A DNA stretch of 64,000 nt from Nitrospirillum viridazoti CBAmc (lineage in GTDB: Bacteria > Pseudomonadota > Alphaproteobacteria > Azospirillales > Azospirillaceae): the NCBI RefSeq assembly GCF_000730165.1, contig NZ_CP022111.1, forward strand, positions 186,001 to 250,000. Direction: 5' to 3'. Made by a program: the position numbers and the translations under genes. Below the pieces are notes generated by a model. The model saw nothing but the letters and a program-made list of their open reading frames with translations. It made no database searches and had not been told where the DNA came from. Of the stretch, positions 51,516 through 60,468 are shown piece after piece. The first letter of the stretch is position 1. Every line of letters begins with the position of its first letter.

Positions 51516-52013
51516 TTAGGCCAAGCCAACCATCTCCGCCAGTGACTTTGGGCCCCCGAGGTCGATCAATTCCAGCAGGGTTCCATCCGGATCACGCAAA
51601 AAGACCATGCGGATGTCCGGCGGCATGGCCGTGGGCGGACCCATGTTCGCCAGGCCTGCGGCCAATAATTCGCCATAGGCGATATCGACATCGGGCACGC
51701 TGAAGGTAAGGGCGACGTAGGTGGACGGCGGAGTTTGGCCGACCGACGCCCCATCCGGCTCCGTTGCCGTCGGTTTGGCCTTTTTAATGAGTTCCACCGC
51801 GATATTGGCAATTAATCCTATGACGACGCGGTCTTTCTCAGGCCCCTCCTGATTGTCATAGAAGGCTCTGAATCCAAACACCCTGCTATAGAAATCAATG
51901 GAACGCGACAGGTCGCTTACGTGAATCCCTACGTGGGATAAGGCCAAAGGGCGCACCAGTGCGTTGTCGGCGCTTTGCTCATGATCGGTCATTTCACTCT
52001 TGGTCTCGTCCAT
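51516..52013 (-). CDS. VOC superfamily protein (glyoxalase/dioxygenase-like)
   Basis: 165 residues. LALSHVGIHVSDLSRSIDFYSRVFGFRAFY is the classic glyoxalase-fold opening with a metal-ligand-type His, and RMVFLRDPDGTLLELIDLGG provides the second ligand Glu. The start is uncertain: ATG 52013 and ATG 51992 are both possible. It is the only gene of the right-hand cluster besides the aldehyde dehydrogenase read leftwards, and it is divergent from the SMP-30 gene across a candidate TetR site. Confidence 0.83.
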   Translation of the reverse strand: MDETKSEMTDHEQSADNALVRPLALSHVGIHVSDLSRSIDFYSRVFGFRAFYDNQEGPEKDRVVIGLIANIAVELIKKAKPTATEPDGASVGQTPPSTYVALTFSVPDVDIAYGELLAAGLANMGPPTAMPPDIRMVFLRDPDGTLLELIDLGGPKSLAEMVGLA

Positions 52014-52105
52014 GGCCGGAGTCCTCGTCCTCAAAGATTGTCGGAATCGCGGCCTTGGCATTGCGGCGGCGATTGCGGGATGGACTATCCAACAATGCCC
52101 TTTGC

Positions 52106-52119
52106 ATAGCAATAACTAT
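52106..52119. promoter_or_regulatory. Candidate TetR operator between the VOC and SMP-30 genes
   Basis: ATAGC-AATA-ACTAT, matching ATAG[CT]-N4-ACTAT exactly. It lies 93-106 bp upstream of the VOC start and 100-113 bp upstream of the SMP-30 start. A second A/T dyad, AGTTATTAATAACT, occurs at 52239-52252 just inside the SMP-30 gene. Confidence 0.55.
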
Positions 52120-52218
52120 CCTGTAGCATCGAAGGCGGGCGGGTGTCCTTGGCGGGGAATCCGACTGAAAAATACCAAAAACCTCCGATTCCAAGCATGA
52201 CGTACGGGAGGCCATGAC

Positions 52219-53070
52219 ATGGCGAGAGAAATAAATATAGTTATTAATAACTTATCGTTCGGTGAAGCGCCGCGCTGGCGTGCCGACGGGCTTTACTTCT
52301 CCGACGTTCATGCCGACAGGGTCATGGTGTTGCGAGGTGACGGGGGCCTTGAAGCCGTCATGAGCGCCTCGGGGCCGGTCTCGGGGCTGGGCTGGTTGCC
52401 TGACGGGCGGATGCTTGTGGTTTCAATGCTGGACAAGCGTGTGTTGCGCCTGGAGCCGGACGGTGCGACGGCGGTTCATGCCGATCTCTCCGAACTGGCG
52501 ACCGGCCCGGCCAACGACATGATCGTAGGGCCGACAGGGGTGGCCTATGTCGGAAACTTCGGCTTTTCCCTCTTTCCCCCGGAACCGCCCAAGTTGGCGG
52601 TGCTGGCGGCGGTGGCACCCGACGGTCACGTCACCGTCGCGGCGGAAGACTTGTTCTTCCCCAACGGCATGGTCATCACTCCCGATGGCCGGACTTTAAT
52701 TGTGGGGGAGAGTGGGGGGCAATGCCTGACCGCTTTCGACATCGCCGACAATGGTGGCTTGAGCAACCGCACGGAATGGGCGGCTCTTGGTGATGGCGCG
52801 CTTCCTGATGGAATTTGTCTGGACGCCGAAGGGGCAATCTGGGTGGCCTCGCCACCTACCAATGAGGTGCTGCGTATAAGACAGGGCGGCGAGGTGCTGG
52901 AGCGCATCGCCACCGATCAGCAAGCGATTGCCTGTGTCTTGGGCGGTGTCGACCGCAAGACGCTGTATGTCTTTACCGCCGAGAGTACCGAACCCGCATT
53001 TTGCCGGGAGCACCATACAGCGCGCCTGCTGGCGATAAACGTCGATGTCCCCGGCGCGGGTTGGCCGTAA
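52219..53070 (+). CDS. SMP-30/gluconolactonase/LRE-family lactonase
   Basis: 283-residue six-bladed beta-propeller enzyme. FGEAPRWRADGLYFSDVHAD holds the metal-binding Glu; TGPANDMIVGPTGVAYVGNFG (Asn/Asp ligands) and LFFPNGMVITPDGRTLIVGES follow, then LPDGICLDAEGAIWVASP. These match Ca/Zn-dependent lactonases. ATG 52219 follows GGGAGG with good spacing; an out-of-frame ATG at 52214 opens a six-codon frame overlapping the start. It is followed 48 bp later by a flavoprotein gene. It probably opens a lactone intermediate; identity unknown. Confidence 0.9.
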   Translation: MAREINIVINNLSFGEAPRWRADGLYFSDVHADRVMVLRGDGGLEAVMSASGPVSGLGWLPDGRMLVVSMLDKRVLRLEPDGATAVHADLSELATGPANDMIVGPTGVAYVGNFGFSLFPPEPPKLAVLAAVAPDGHVTVAAEDLFFPNGMVITPDGRTLIVGESGGQCLTAFDIADNGGLSNRTEWAALGDGALPDGICLDAEGAIWVASPPTNEVLRIRQGGEVLERIATDQQAIACVLGGVDRKTLYVFTAESTEPAFCREHHTARLLAINVDVPGAGWP

Positions 53071-53118
53071 GCCCCAAGGATCATTATTGCCGCTGACGTA
53101 GCATAAAAAGGGGTTGAA

Positions 53119-54357
53119 ATGGACACGTTCGATGTCGTCGTCGTTGGATCGGGGGCCTTTGGTGCCAGTACCGCGTTCCATCTCGCCAAGGCGGGGCGCC
53201 GCGTGGCGTTGGTGGACCAAGCGGCCTTGGGGTCACAGACGTCGCCGCGGGCTGCAGGCTTGACTGGTCAGTTGCGCCGTACCGACATCATGATGGAACT
53301 CGCCCGTCGTTCCGTCGACAAGATGGTGCACTTCACAACGGAAACGGGGCTGCCCATCGAGTATGTCCAGGCCGGCAGTTTGATCATCGCGCGGACCCCT
53401 GAACATGCGGCCGGACTGAACTTGGCTGTCGAGAATGGTCGGCGCTTTGGTCTGGACGTGGCAATGATAAGCCCGGAGGCGGCCAGGGACCGTATGCCCA
53501 TTCTGGAGATGGACGGCATTCATGCCGTTTCATTCACACCCACGGACCTCCATCTGGAGCCGGAGCAGATCGCCTTGGGCTACGCCAACGCAGCTGCGTC
53601 GCTGGGGTGCTCCCTCATGCCCGATACAAGGGTGACGGGCATCGTGGTGGAAGGCGGCCGCGTCAATCGGGTGCTCACTGAACGTGGTGAGCTGCACGCC
53701 CTTGCCGTGGTGGACGCGGCCGGCGGCTGGCTGCGCCTGGTGGGAAATATGGCCGGTGTATCGCTTCCGGTGGTGCCCACTCGCCATCAGCTTCTAATCA
53801 CCGAACCCATGCGGGCCGCACGCCCGGACATGCCTACCGCGCGGGTCATTGACGCCAATGCCTATGTGCGTCCCTGCAGGGGCGGCTTGATGTTCGGGGG
53901 ATACGAGCAAGATCCGGTAACTGTGGATTTGGCCGAACGAGGACCGGAATTCCGGATTGATGACCTAGCGTTGGATATAGCTGTTCTGCGACGGCTTATA
54001 AAATCAGTCGAAGGTCAGTTCCCGTTACTGAAGGACGCGCCAGTACGCGAGCATCGCGGTGGCCTACCGACGATGACCCCGGACGGCTTCCATCTTGTGG
54101 GCCCGGCCCCCGGAGTTTCTGGTCTGTATATCATCGGCGGTTGCAATGTCGGCGGTTTATCAGTCTCTCCAGCGTTGGGAGAAGTGCTGGCGGGCTGGAT
54201 TGCTGAAGGTAAATCACCGGACCTGGATATGTCGGTAATGTCTCCAGCCCGCTTTACCCAAGGAATACCGACGCTCGAATTGCTGGAGCGGTGCAGGCTG
54301 CAGTACGCCAACTATTACACTGGGCAGCCCAGGGACGTCGACTCTCAGTCCTTTTGA
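53119..54357 (+). CDS. FAD-dependent oxidoreductase (DAO family, sarcosine/dimethylglycine dehydrogenase-like)
   Basis: 412 residues. The ADP-binding motif is VVVVGSGAFGASTAFHLAKAG. SPRAAGLTGQLRRTDIMMELARRS resembles the AAGL-GQLR segment of dimethylglycine and sarcosine dehydrogenases, and GLYIIGGCNVGGLSVSPALGE is the C-terminal FAD motif. It lacks their tetrahydrofolate-binding C-terminal half, so it corresponds to the oxidase domain alone. Secondary or tertiary amine oxidation yielding a glycine-type product would fit the downstream glycine riboswitch, but this is inference. Confidence 0.85.
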   Translation: MDTFDVVVVGSGAFGASTAFHLAKAGRRVALVDQAALGSQTSPRAAGLTGQLRRTDIMMELARRSVDKMVHFTTETGLPIEYVQAGSLIIARTPEHAAGLNLAVENGRRFGLDVAMISPEAARDRMPILEMDGIHAVSFTPTDLHLEPEQIALGYANAAASLGCSLMPDTRVTGIVVEGGRVNRVLTERGELHALAVVDAAGGWLRLVGNMAGVSLPVVPTRHQLLITEPMRAARPDMPTARVIDANAYVRPCRGGLMFGGYEQDPVTVDLAERGPEFRIDDLALDIAVLRRLIKSVEGQFPLLKDAPVREHRGGLPTMTPDGFHLVGPAPGVSGLYIIGGCNVGGLSVSPALGEVLAGWIAEGKSPDLDMSVMSPARFTQGIPTLELLERCRLQYANYYTGQPRDVDSQSF

Positions 54358-54627
54358 AGGTTAGGGGGGCGACCTGATTACAGCAAGGGCAACTCGCGCT
54401 CGGCTCGCAGGGTGCGTTTACGCCTTGGCGGAACGGCCCCGTCTGCCCTTTGTCCTATCCGCGGCTTGTCCACCGTTTAGAAATAGTGAAGGCCTGCTAA
54501 GGGCACACAAGCCCGATTCTCATATTTTATTTCGCGATTGGAAGCAACGTCAAGAATGTGCTCGATCGCATGCAAGTAGAATAACAATGTAACCACAATA
54601 GGCCACGACAGGGGGCCTGGGAGAGAG

Positions 54628-56928
54628 ATGATGCGGTACAATGATGTGCTGATGCGCACGGTCGCGCTGGGGGTGTTGCTTGCCGCGAACTCGGCGGAAG
54701 CTCAGAATGCAGCCTCAGGCGATGCTCGGTCGGGCTCGGAAGACGTTCTGCAGGATATTGTGGTGACAGCCCAGCATCGCAGCGAGAACATTCAAAATAT
54801 TCCAATTGCCGTTAACGCGCTTGATGGCCAGACCTTAAAGAATCGTGGTGTGACATCCAGCGAAGATATTGCCGAATTCGTCCCTAATCTTCAGATTAGC
54901 TTACCTTATGGTGTCGGCAGCCAGCCCATTATAACAATCCGAGGTGTCGGGTTGAATGATGTGAGTACCAATAACGCGGGACCCAACGGCGTTTATATTG
55001 ATGATGTCTATATGAGCTCTCCCGCTTCTCAGAGCTTCCAGACCTTTGACTTGGAGCGGGTGGAGGTGCTGAAGGGCCCCCAGGGAACGTTGTATGGCCG
55101 GAACACCACCGGTGGCGCCATCAGCTATATCTCGGCCCGGCCGACGGATGAGCCAAGCGCCAGTGTTCATGCCAGCTACGGATCCTACAATACCTACCAA
55201 GTCGATGGATTTGTGAATGGCCCATTGGACGATCGTGTAAACGCCCGGATCGCCTTTAATCACAACGGTTCGGATGGATTCATGAAGAATCTCCAAACCG
55301 GCCAGCGCCAGGGGGGCACTGATGACTATGCGGTACGGACTTTGTTTGAAATCAAACCGTCTGATGACCTGACGCTGCTGCTGAACCTTCATTGGGGGCG
55401 ACAGCAGACACTGCCCACCCCCTATCACGAAGTGGGGACGCTTGATCCTTCGACGGGAGGCTTTTGCTCCACGGCCCAAGTGCAGGCGAGCAGTTGTGTC
55501 GACGCCTACGGCTACCATGGTCCATCCAACCTCTATAAGGGTAACTACAACCGCACCGAGGAAACGACGGTCGCTGCCAACGGCGCATCATTGCGGGCCG
55601 ATTACTCCCTGGAAGATGTAACCCTGACCTCGATCACGGCCTATGAAAGCAGCCGTCGGACCGATCCGGAGGACTCCGACAGCGAGCCGCTGCGCCTGCT
55701 GGAGATCGATTGGGGTGTCACATCCAAGAGCTACTCCCAGGAATTCCGTGCTGCTGGCGGGGATGCCGCGCTGCATTGGGTCGGTGGCCTGTATTACATG
55801 AATGAGATACTTTGGCAGAACCAGACCAGCCGTGCTTTCCAGGACCTTGATCTGGTTTTTGGCCCCGGCGCTGGCGAGGGGGTGGCGCTGGTGGGCGGTG
55901 ATACAAGCCGGCAGCGGACATCGGCCTACGCCGCGTTCGGGCAAACGGACTTCGATGTCGCCGACGGGCTCCGTCTTACGTTGGGTGGACGCTTTACCCA
56001 CGAGGAAAAGACCTTCGCCACAATCGGGGCGCTCAGTCTGGAGACGAATGGAGCGTTTCCCGCCGCCACGCCGATTTATGCGGCGAACGAGAAGCTGGAG
56101 AATAACGCAGCCTCATGGCGCGCGGCTCTCGATTATGAGGTGGAGCCTGACATCCACGTCTATACCAGCGTTGCGACCGGCTTCAAAAGCGGCGGCTACA
56201 ATGGCGGGTTCCTGGCATCAAATCCGGTGGACGCGGCAACCCAGTTGCGGCCTATCCAACCGGAGAAGGTCACGGCGTATGAGGTGGGTTTCAAGACCGA
56301 TTTGCTGGACCGTCGCCTGCGGTTCAATGGTGCGGCCTTCTATTATGACTACACCAATATGCAGGTCTATAACTTGACCCCGGCCAGCAATCCCGGCGAC
56401 CTGCCGGTTTCCGTCCTGGTGAATGCCCCCACGGCAACCATCAAGGGGGTGGAGCTTGAACTGAGCGCGAAGCCTTTGTCCGGGCTGACCACCAGCTTGA
56501 ATTTAGGGTATCTGGACGCCCGTATGGGGAATTTTAACCTCGGCGGCGTCACCACCAGTTTGGAGAACCTGACCGGTAATCGCCTGCCTTCGTCACCCCG
56601 TGTTACCGCGATTGCGATGGCTGACTACGCCATTCCCTTGGCAAACCAAGCGACGGTGACCATCGGGACTTCAGCCTCGTATCGCACGCGGCAGTTCTTC
56701 GATATTCGTAACAATCCATTGCTGGTGCAGGGGGCCTATTGGCTGTTGGACGCTCAAGTCCGTTATTCCAGCCCCGGCGGTCGCTGGAGTTTGGGCGTTT
56801 TCACCAAGAACCTGACGGGGACCAAATACATAACCTATGGTGCTGACCTGTCCAATCCCTTCGGCTTTATTCAGCAGGTCGCGGGCGCCCCCCGGACGGT
56901 TGGCATTCAAGCCACCCTCCATTTCTAG
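54628..56928 (+). CDS. TonB-dependent outer-membrane receptor
   Basis: 766 residues. A signal peptide ends near AEA-QNAAS, followed by a plug domain starting DIVVTAQHRSENIQNIPIAVNALDG, with FVPNLQIS and GPQGTLYGRNTTGGAISYISARP, and a 22-stranded barrel ending in the terminal Phe of GIQATLHF. The type is that of sphingomonad-style receptors for organic nutrients rather than siderophores. GGGAGAGAG precedes the start. It is followed after 22 bp by an MFS permease, giving outer- and inner-membrane uptake in one unit. Confidence 0.93.
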   Translation: MMRYNDVLMRTVALGVLLAANSAEAQNAASGDARSGSEDVLQDIVVTAQHRSENIQNIPIAVNALDGQTLKNRGVTSSEDIAEFVPNLQISLPYGVGSQPIITIRGVGLNDVSTNNAGPNGVYIDDVYMSSPASQSFQTFDLERVEVLKGPQGTLYGRNTTGGAISYISARPTDEPSASVHASYGSYNTYQVDGFVNGPLDDRVNARIAFNHNGSDGFMKNLQTGQRQGGTDDYAVRTLFEIKPSDDLTLLLNLHWGRQQTLPTPYHEVGTLDPSTGGFCSTAQVQASSCVDAYGYHGPSNLYKGNYNRTEETTVAANGASLRADYSLEDVTLTSITAYESSRRTDPEDSDSEPLRLLEIDWGVTSKSYSQEFRAAGGDAALHWVGGLYYMNEILWQNQTSRAFQDLDLVFGPGAGEGVALVGGDTSRQRTSAYAAFGQTDFDVADGLRLTLGGRFTHEEKTFATIGALSLETNGAFPAATPIYAANEKLENNAASWRAALDYEVEPDIHVYTSVATGFKSGGYNGGFLASNPVDAATQLRPIQPEKVTAYEVGFKTDLLDRRLRFNGAAFYYDYTNMQVYNLTPASNPGDLPVSVLVNAPTATIKGVELELSAKPLSGLTTSLNLGYLDARMGNFNLGGVTTSLENLTGNRLPSSPRVTAIAMADYAIPLANQATVTIGTSASYRTRQFFDIRNNPLLVQGAYWLLDAQVRYSSPGGRWSLGVFTKNLTGTKYITYGADLSNPFGFIQQVAGAPRTVGIQATLHF

Positions 56929-56950
56929 CTTCATGGGCGGGGTTACCAAC

Positions 56951-58147
56951 ATGGCGGATTTACCTTTGCGGGACTCTGCGGCAATCGAAGTTTCGGAGAT
57001 GGAGGGGCGGGAGGATATGGCCCTTGTACGTCCCAAGCCGTTACAAGCGTTTGCCGCGCTCTACGGTGGCGCCATCGCGTTGCTGATCACCGGCTTGCAG
57101 CCTTTGGTATTGGGGCAACTTGAGCAAGAGGGGCGCCTGACGGCCTCCGAGATCGGGCTGACGGCCATGGCGGAACTGCTGATGGTCGGTATTGGGGCGG
57201 CCGTCGCGGGCTGGATATTCAAGCCCCGATATTTGCGCATGATTGGCGGCGCGGCGGGCATGGTCCACGCGCTCGCCAGCGTGGCCGCCATGGCTGCGTC
57301 TGGCCTTGAGATCGTCATCAGCCGGGCGATCGCTGGGCTTGCCGCGGGCATCCTGTTGTGGATAGCCATGGGCATGATCGCCCGAACCAGCCAGCCCGAA
57401 CGATGGTCCGGCTCGTTCCTGACAGGCGAAACGCTTTTCCAGCTTATCGTCGTGACCACCTTGTCCACATTGGTCGTCCCGCGCTTCGGTGCGAACGGCG
57501 CCCTGGCTGGTATGGCTGTACTCTCGGCCATGGCCGCGCTGTTCAGTTCACTGAACCTTGATAACTACCCTCTGCTTGTGCCACAGCATGCGATCCCCGG
57601 TAGTCGTCTGCCGATGGAACCGTTGATTGCCTTATTGGGTGTGTTTGTTTTTCTGGCTGCGATGAGCGCCACCTGGGTCTACCTGGATCAGCTGGGGGCC
57701 CAGCTGAATTTGCCGGCAACGGTCGTGGGAACGGCGATGTCCGTATTCCTCGCTTTCCAGGTGGCGGGTGGGGCCAGTGCGACATGGCTGGGGTCGCGTC
57801 CGCCACTACTGCCAGTCCTCGGGGGAGCGAGCCTGCTTGGCATTCTTGGATTTTTCATCCTCGCATACGCGCCATCACCAGGGGCCTTCCTGGCGGGGGC
57901 GGCCATCTTCGGCTTCGTCTGGTTGTTCGCATTGCCCTACCAACTGCTTCTTCTGGTAAAGGTCGATGATAGCCGCCGGGCGGCGTTGCAACTCCCTGCT
58001 GCCCAGCTTTTGGGCAGCGCCGGCGGGCCGTTGCTGGCCTCATTCCTGGTCGGCGACGTGGATGCGCGGCCCGCCGTGTTTCTCGGTATGGCAGGCCTGG
58101 GTGTGACATTTTTTCTTTTCGCCTGGTCCCAGCGGCGTGCCGCCTGA
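56951..58147 (+). CDS. Major facilitator superfamily transporter
   Basis: About 398 residues with roughly twelve hydrophobic segments, starting AFAALYGGAIALLITGLQPLVLG. The loop between helices 2 and 3 is weakly conserved (GWIFKPRYLRMIGG). The start is uncertain among 56933, 56951 and 57017; 56951 is chosen for spacing after the TonB receptor stop. It probably carries the compound that the receptor brings into the periplasm; direction is not proven. Confidence 0.86.
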   Translation: MADLPLRDSAAIEVSEMEGREDMALVRPKPLQAFAALYGGAIALLITGLQPLVLGQLEQEGRLTASEIGLTAMAELLMVGIGAAVAGWIFKPRYLRMIGGAAGMVHALASVAAMAASGLEIVISRAIAGLAAGILLWIAMGMIARTSQPERWSGSFLTGETLFQLIVVTTLSTLVVPRFGANGALAGMAVLSAMAALFSSLNLDNYPLLVPQHAIPGSRLPMEPLIALLGVFVFLAAMSATWVYLDQLGAQLNLPATVVGTAMSVFLAFQVAGGASATWLGSRPPLLPVLGGASLLGILGFFILAYAPSPGAFLAGAAIFGFVWLFALPYQLLLLVKVDDSRRAALQLPAAQLLGSAGGPLLASFLVGDVDARPAVFLGMAGLGVTFFLFAWSQRRAA

Positions 58148-58171
58148 GGATAGCGCTTGGGATCGGCGCCG

Positions 58172-58185
58172 GTAATGTCTACTAT
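58172..58185. promoter_or_regulatory. Degenerate TetR site upstream of tetR
   Basis: GTAAT-GTCT-ACTAT matches 8 of the 10 fixed positions of ATAG[CT]-N4-ACTAT and lies 21-34 bp before the regulator start. Suggestive of autoregulation. Confidence 0.3.
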
Positions 58186-58205
58186 CTTGCGCTGTCCATA
58201 GCTTT

Positions 58206-58925
58206 ATGATGATCGACGTGAGCAATACTGAATCCGCTGGCCCTATTTCCCGCCGCGCCAAGTCTGCCGAAAAGCGCGACAATCCGGAGGCAAGGCCCCG
58301 CCCGCCCCGCCCGACGGCCGGGCGGGCGTTGGAAACATATGAGAAGCTGGTGACGGCAGCGGGAGAGCTGCTGGCCGAAGTCGGCTTCGAGCGCTTGACA
58401 TCCAACGCCGTCTGCGCGCGGGTACAGGTGACGCCGCCGGCTTTCTACCGATATTTCAACGATAAATACGAGGTGTTGGAGGAACTGGCGGAGCGTCTGC
58501 TGAAGAAGCAGAATGACGCCTTTGCCGTCTGGCTTTTCCGTGGTGGGGCTTGGGGAGAGCCCGCGCATCGCGTGGCTGCCCTCGAAGCCTGGTTCAGGAC
58601 CGCTGCCGATATTGTCGCCAAAGAGCCCGGAGGAATCTGGACCATCCGCGCCCTGCGCGCGTTGCCAAATCTGGCGCATATTCGTTTGAAATCTCAAAGG
58701 CAATTCACGGATCAAATGTGCGAGCTCGCGCGCCGGTTATGGCCACAGGTTCCTCCCGACCTTCTCTGGTATCGCCTGCGTATCGGCGCCGAATTCGGCT
58801 ATGTCATCGACGAATTGGCATTGGAGGAGGATCGCCTGCCTTCGGACGTTCTTTTCCGGGAAGCTGCGTATCTGATCAGCGGTCTGATGGACGGGTTGGT
58901 CCGCACCGAAGAGACAAAAATATAG
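58206..58925 (+). CDS. TetR/AcrR family transcriptional regulator
   Basis: 239 residues. N-terminal HTH: AGELLAEVGFERLTSNAVCARVQVTPPAFYRYFNDKYEVLEEL, with the usual YRYF-x-DK end. The C-terminal ligand domain is helical and unassigned. It is the only local regulator in the catabolic cluster and therefore the likely reader of the repeated ATAG[CT]-N4-ACTAT dyads. ATG 58206 or 58209. Codon use is less GC-biased than in the core genes. Confidence 0.92.
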   Translation: MMIDVSNTESAGPISRRAKSAEKRDNPEARPRPPRPTAGRALETYEKLVTAAGELLAEVGFERLTSNAVCARVQVTPPAFYRYFNDKYEVLEELAERLLKKQNDAFAVWLFRGGAWGEPAHRVAALEAWFRTAADIVAKEPGGIWTIRALRALPNLAHIRLKSQRQFTDQMCELARRLWPQVPPDLLWYRLRIGAEFGYVIDELALEEDRLPSDVLFREAAYLISGLMDGLVRTEETKI

Positions 58926-58935
58926 CATTTACTAT
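58922..58935. promoter_or_regulatory. Candidate TetR operator between tetR and the aldolase-like gene
   Basis: ATAGC-ATTT-ACTAT, an exact match to ATAG[CT]-N4-ACTAT. It overlaps the tetR stop codon and lies 66-79 bp before the next gene, consistent with a separate promoter. Confidence 0.55.
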
Positions 58936-59000
58936 TTTTCTGTCCAGAGTAACATTCCCGGAGACGCCAGTCCTGTGCTGGCGCTTAACGGGGGATGCTC

Positions 59001-60221
59001 ATGGATGGTTTTCATGTGGCGGCCAATACGGCCGGCAATCAATACCAGCGATACAAGGCGATATTGGCGCAGGAACGGCTGCCCGTGGCCTTCGTCGACC
59101 TTGAGGTGATGCAGCGCAATGTTGACGCGCTGGCCAAGCGGGCGGCGGGCTTACCCATCCGGTTGGTGACAAAGTCGGTGAGATGCCTTTCCATCCTGCG
59201 CCGATATTATGGCAAGGGCCCTTTTCTCTCCGGCCTCATGTGCTATTCACCCGCTGAAGCGGCCTGGTTGGCGGAGGAGGGCTTCGACGATCTCCTGGTC
59301 GCCTATCCGTCGGCGGAGACCGCCGACCTGGCGGGGGTCATCCGGCAATTGCGGCTGGGTCGGAACATCGTCTTGATGGTCGACAGTCCGGTGCAGGTGG
59401 ACCATCTGGACCGTATGGCCCGGGAAAGCGCCGCTGTCTTCCGGGTTGCCATCGATTTGGACATGTCATCGGACTTGCCGGGGCTTCATTTCGGCGTCCG
59501 TCGTTCTCCCCTGACGACACCATCGGATGTTCTGGCCCTGGCCCGCCGCATTGATGGATGTACCGGGGTGCGGCTCATGGGGTTGATGGGCTACGAAGGC
59601 CAAATCGCTGGACTTATGGACGACGTTCCAGGACAGGGCTTGCGAAATCTTATCCTGCGCAGGCTGAAAGCCTGGTCGGGCCCCCAGGTGAACGCCCGCC
59701 GGGACGACAGCGTGCATATGTTGAAGAAGGCGGGGATCCACCTGCGATTTGTCAATGGTGGGGGGTCGGGCAGCTTTGAGAGCACGCGGACCGATCCCAG
59801 CGTGACGGAACTGGCGGCCGGATCGGCGCTCTACGCACCCGCTCTCTTTGATCACTACCGTAATTTCAAGCTTGAGCCCGCCGCAGGGTTCGCCGTCCGC
59901 ATCGCCCGCCAGCCCAAAAGGGATGTCTTCACCTGTAGCGGGGGCGGGTACCCGGCCTCCGGTCCCAGTGGCTTGAACAGGGCTCCGATCCCCTGGTTGC
60001 CGGAGGGAAGCCGGCTCATCCCCGACGAGGGGGCCGGTGAGGTTCAGACACCCGTTGTCTATGATGGGCCTGAAGAACTCCGGATCGGCGACCCGGTATT
60101 ATTCAGGCACGCCAAGGCGGGCGAGCTGTGCGAGCGCTTCAATGAACTGCTGCTGATCGAGAACGGGCAGGTGGTGGAGCGGGCCAAAACGTATCGTGGA
60201 CAGGGCCACTGCTTCCTGTAG
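59001..60221 (+). CDS. Alanine-racemase-fold PLP enzyme (D-threonine aldolase-like)
   Basis: 406 residues. Fold-type III PLP domain with Lys in IRLVTKSVRCLSIL, followed by GLMCYSPAEAAWLAEEGFDD, LMGLMGYEGQIAG and VNGGGSGSFEST (phosphate loop). The C-terminal domain ends with GDPVLFRHAKAGELCERFNELLL, where metal-ligand-like residues of D-threonine aldolases are expected. The reaction could be cleavage of a D-beta-hydroxy amino acid to glycine plus an aldehyde, or deamination/racemisation. ATG 59001 is favoured by GGGGG just upstream; ATG 58995 is an alternative. A glycine riboswitch follows. Confidence 0.8.
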   Translation: MDGFHVAANTAGNQYQRYKAILAQERLPVAFVDLEVMQRNVDALAKRAAGLPIRLVTKSVRCLSILRRYYGKGPFLSGLMCYSPAEAAWLAEEGFDDLLVAYPSAETADLAGVIRQLRLGRNIVLMVDSPVQVDHLDRMARESAAVFRVAIDLDMSSDLPGLHFGVRRSPLTTPSDVLALARRIDGCTGVRLMGLMGYEGQIAGLMDDVPGQGLRNLILRRLKAWSGPQVNARRDDSVHMLKKAGIHLRFVNGGGSGSFESTRTDPSVTELAAGSALYAPALFDHYRNFKLEPAAGFAVRIARQPKRDVFTCSGGGYPASGPSGLNRAPIPWLPEGSRLIPDEGAGEVQTPVVYDGPEELRIGDPVLFRHAKAGELCERFNELLLIENGQVVERAKTYRGQGHCFL

Positions 60222-60240
60222 AGTAATTTTCATTGTGCCT

Positions 60241-60433
60241 CGCGCGGGAGAGCATGGCCAAGGGCCATCGCCGAAGGAGCAACCGCCCCGGAATCTCTCA
60301 GGCACCCGGACCGCGCCAGGCCCAACATCCGAAGAGTGGCCATCCTTTTGGAACCGGCCCGCCGTAGGAGAAAGCGGCCCCCCCATCCCGGGGAAAGCCC
60401 GTGAAGCTCTCAGGCCCAAACACGGATGGGGCG
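60241..60433 (+). promoter_or_regulatory. Tandem glycine riboswitch
   Basis: Aptamer 1 (60241-60317) has GGGAGAGC (60246), CGCCGAAGGAGCAA (60269), CTCTCAGGCA (60295) and GGACCGCGC closing P1. Aptamer 2 (about 60338-60433) has GGAGAAAGCGG, a second CTCTCAGG (60407) and a P1 formed by CCATCC (60340) and GGATGG (60424). Its 3' side reads AAACACGG where GGACAG is usual. These are the conserved strands of the glycine aptamer family. It precedes a DadA-like gene. Confidence 0.93.
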
Positions 60434-60436
60434 TAT

Positions 60437-60456
60437 TCCGCCGGATGCCCGGCGGA
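60437..60456 (+). promoter_or_regulatory. Riboswitch expression-platform hairpin overlapping the ribosome-binding site
   Basis: Perfect 8-bp stem TCCGCCGG-ATGC-CCGGCGGA. Its right arm runs into the Shine-Dalgarno GGATGGAG (60454-60461), 7 nt before ATG 60469. This layout fits translational control, with glycine binding deciding whether the site is free. Confidence 0.6.
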
Positions 60457-60468
60457 TGGAGCCGTACC

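Noticed and set aside
60196-60468. N-terminal extension of the DadA-like protein upstream of 60469
   Set aside because: The extra 91 codons would be the riboswitch itself. The Shine-Dalgarno and the FAD motif place the start at 60469.
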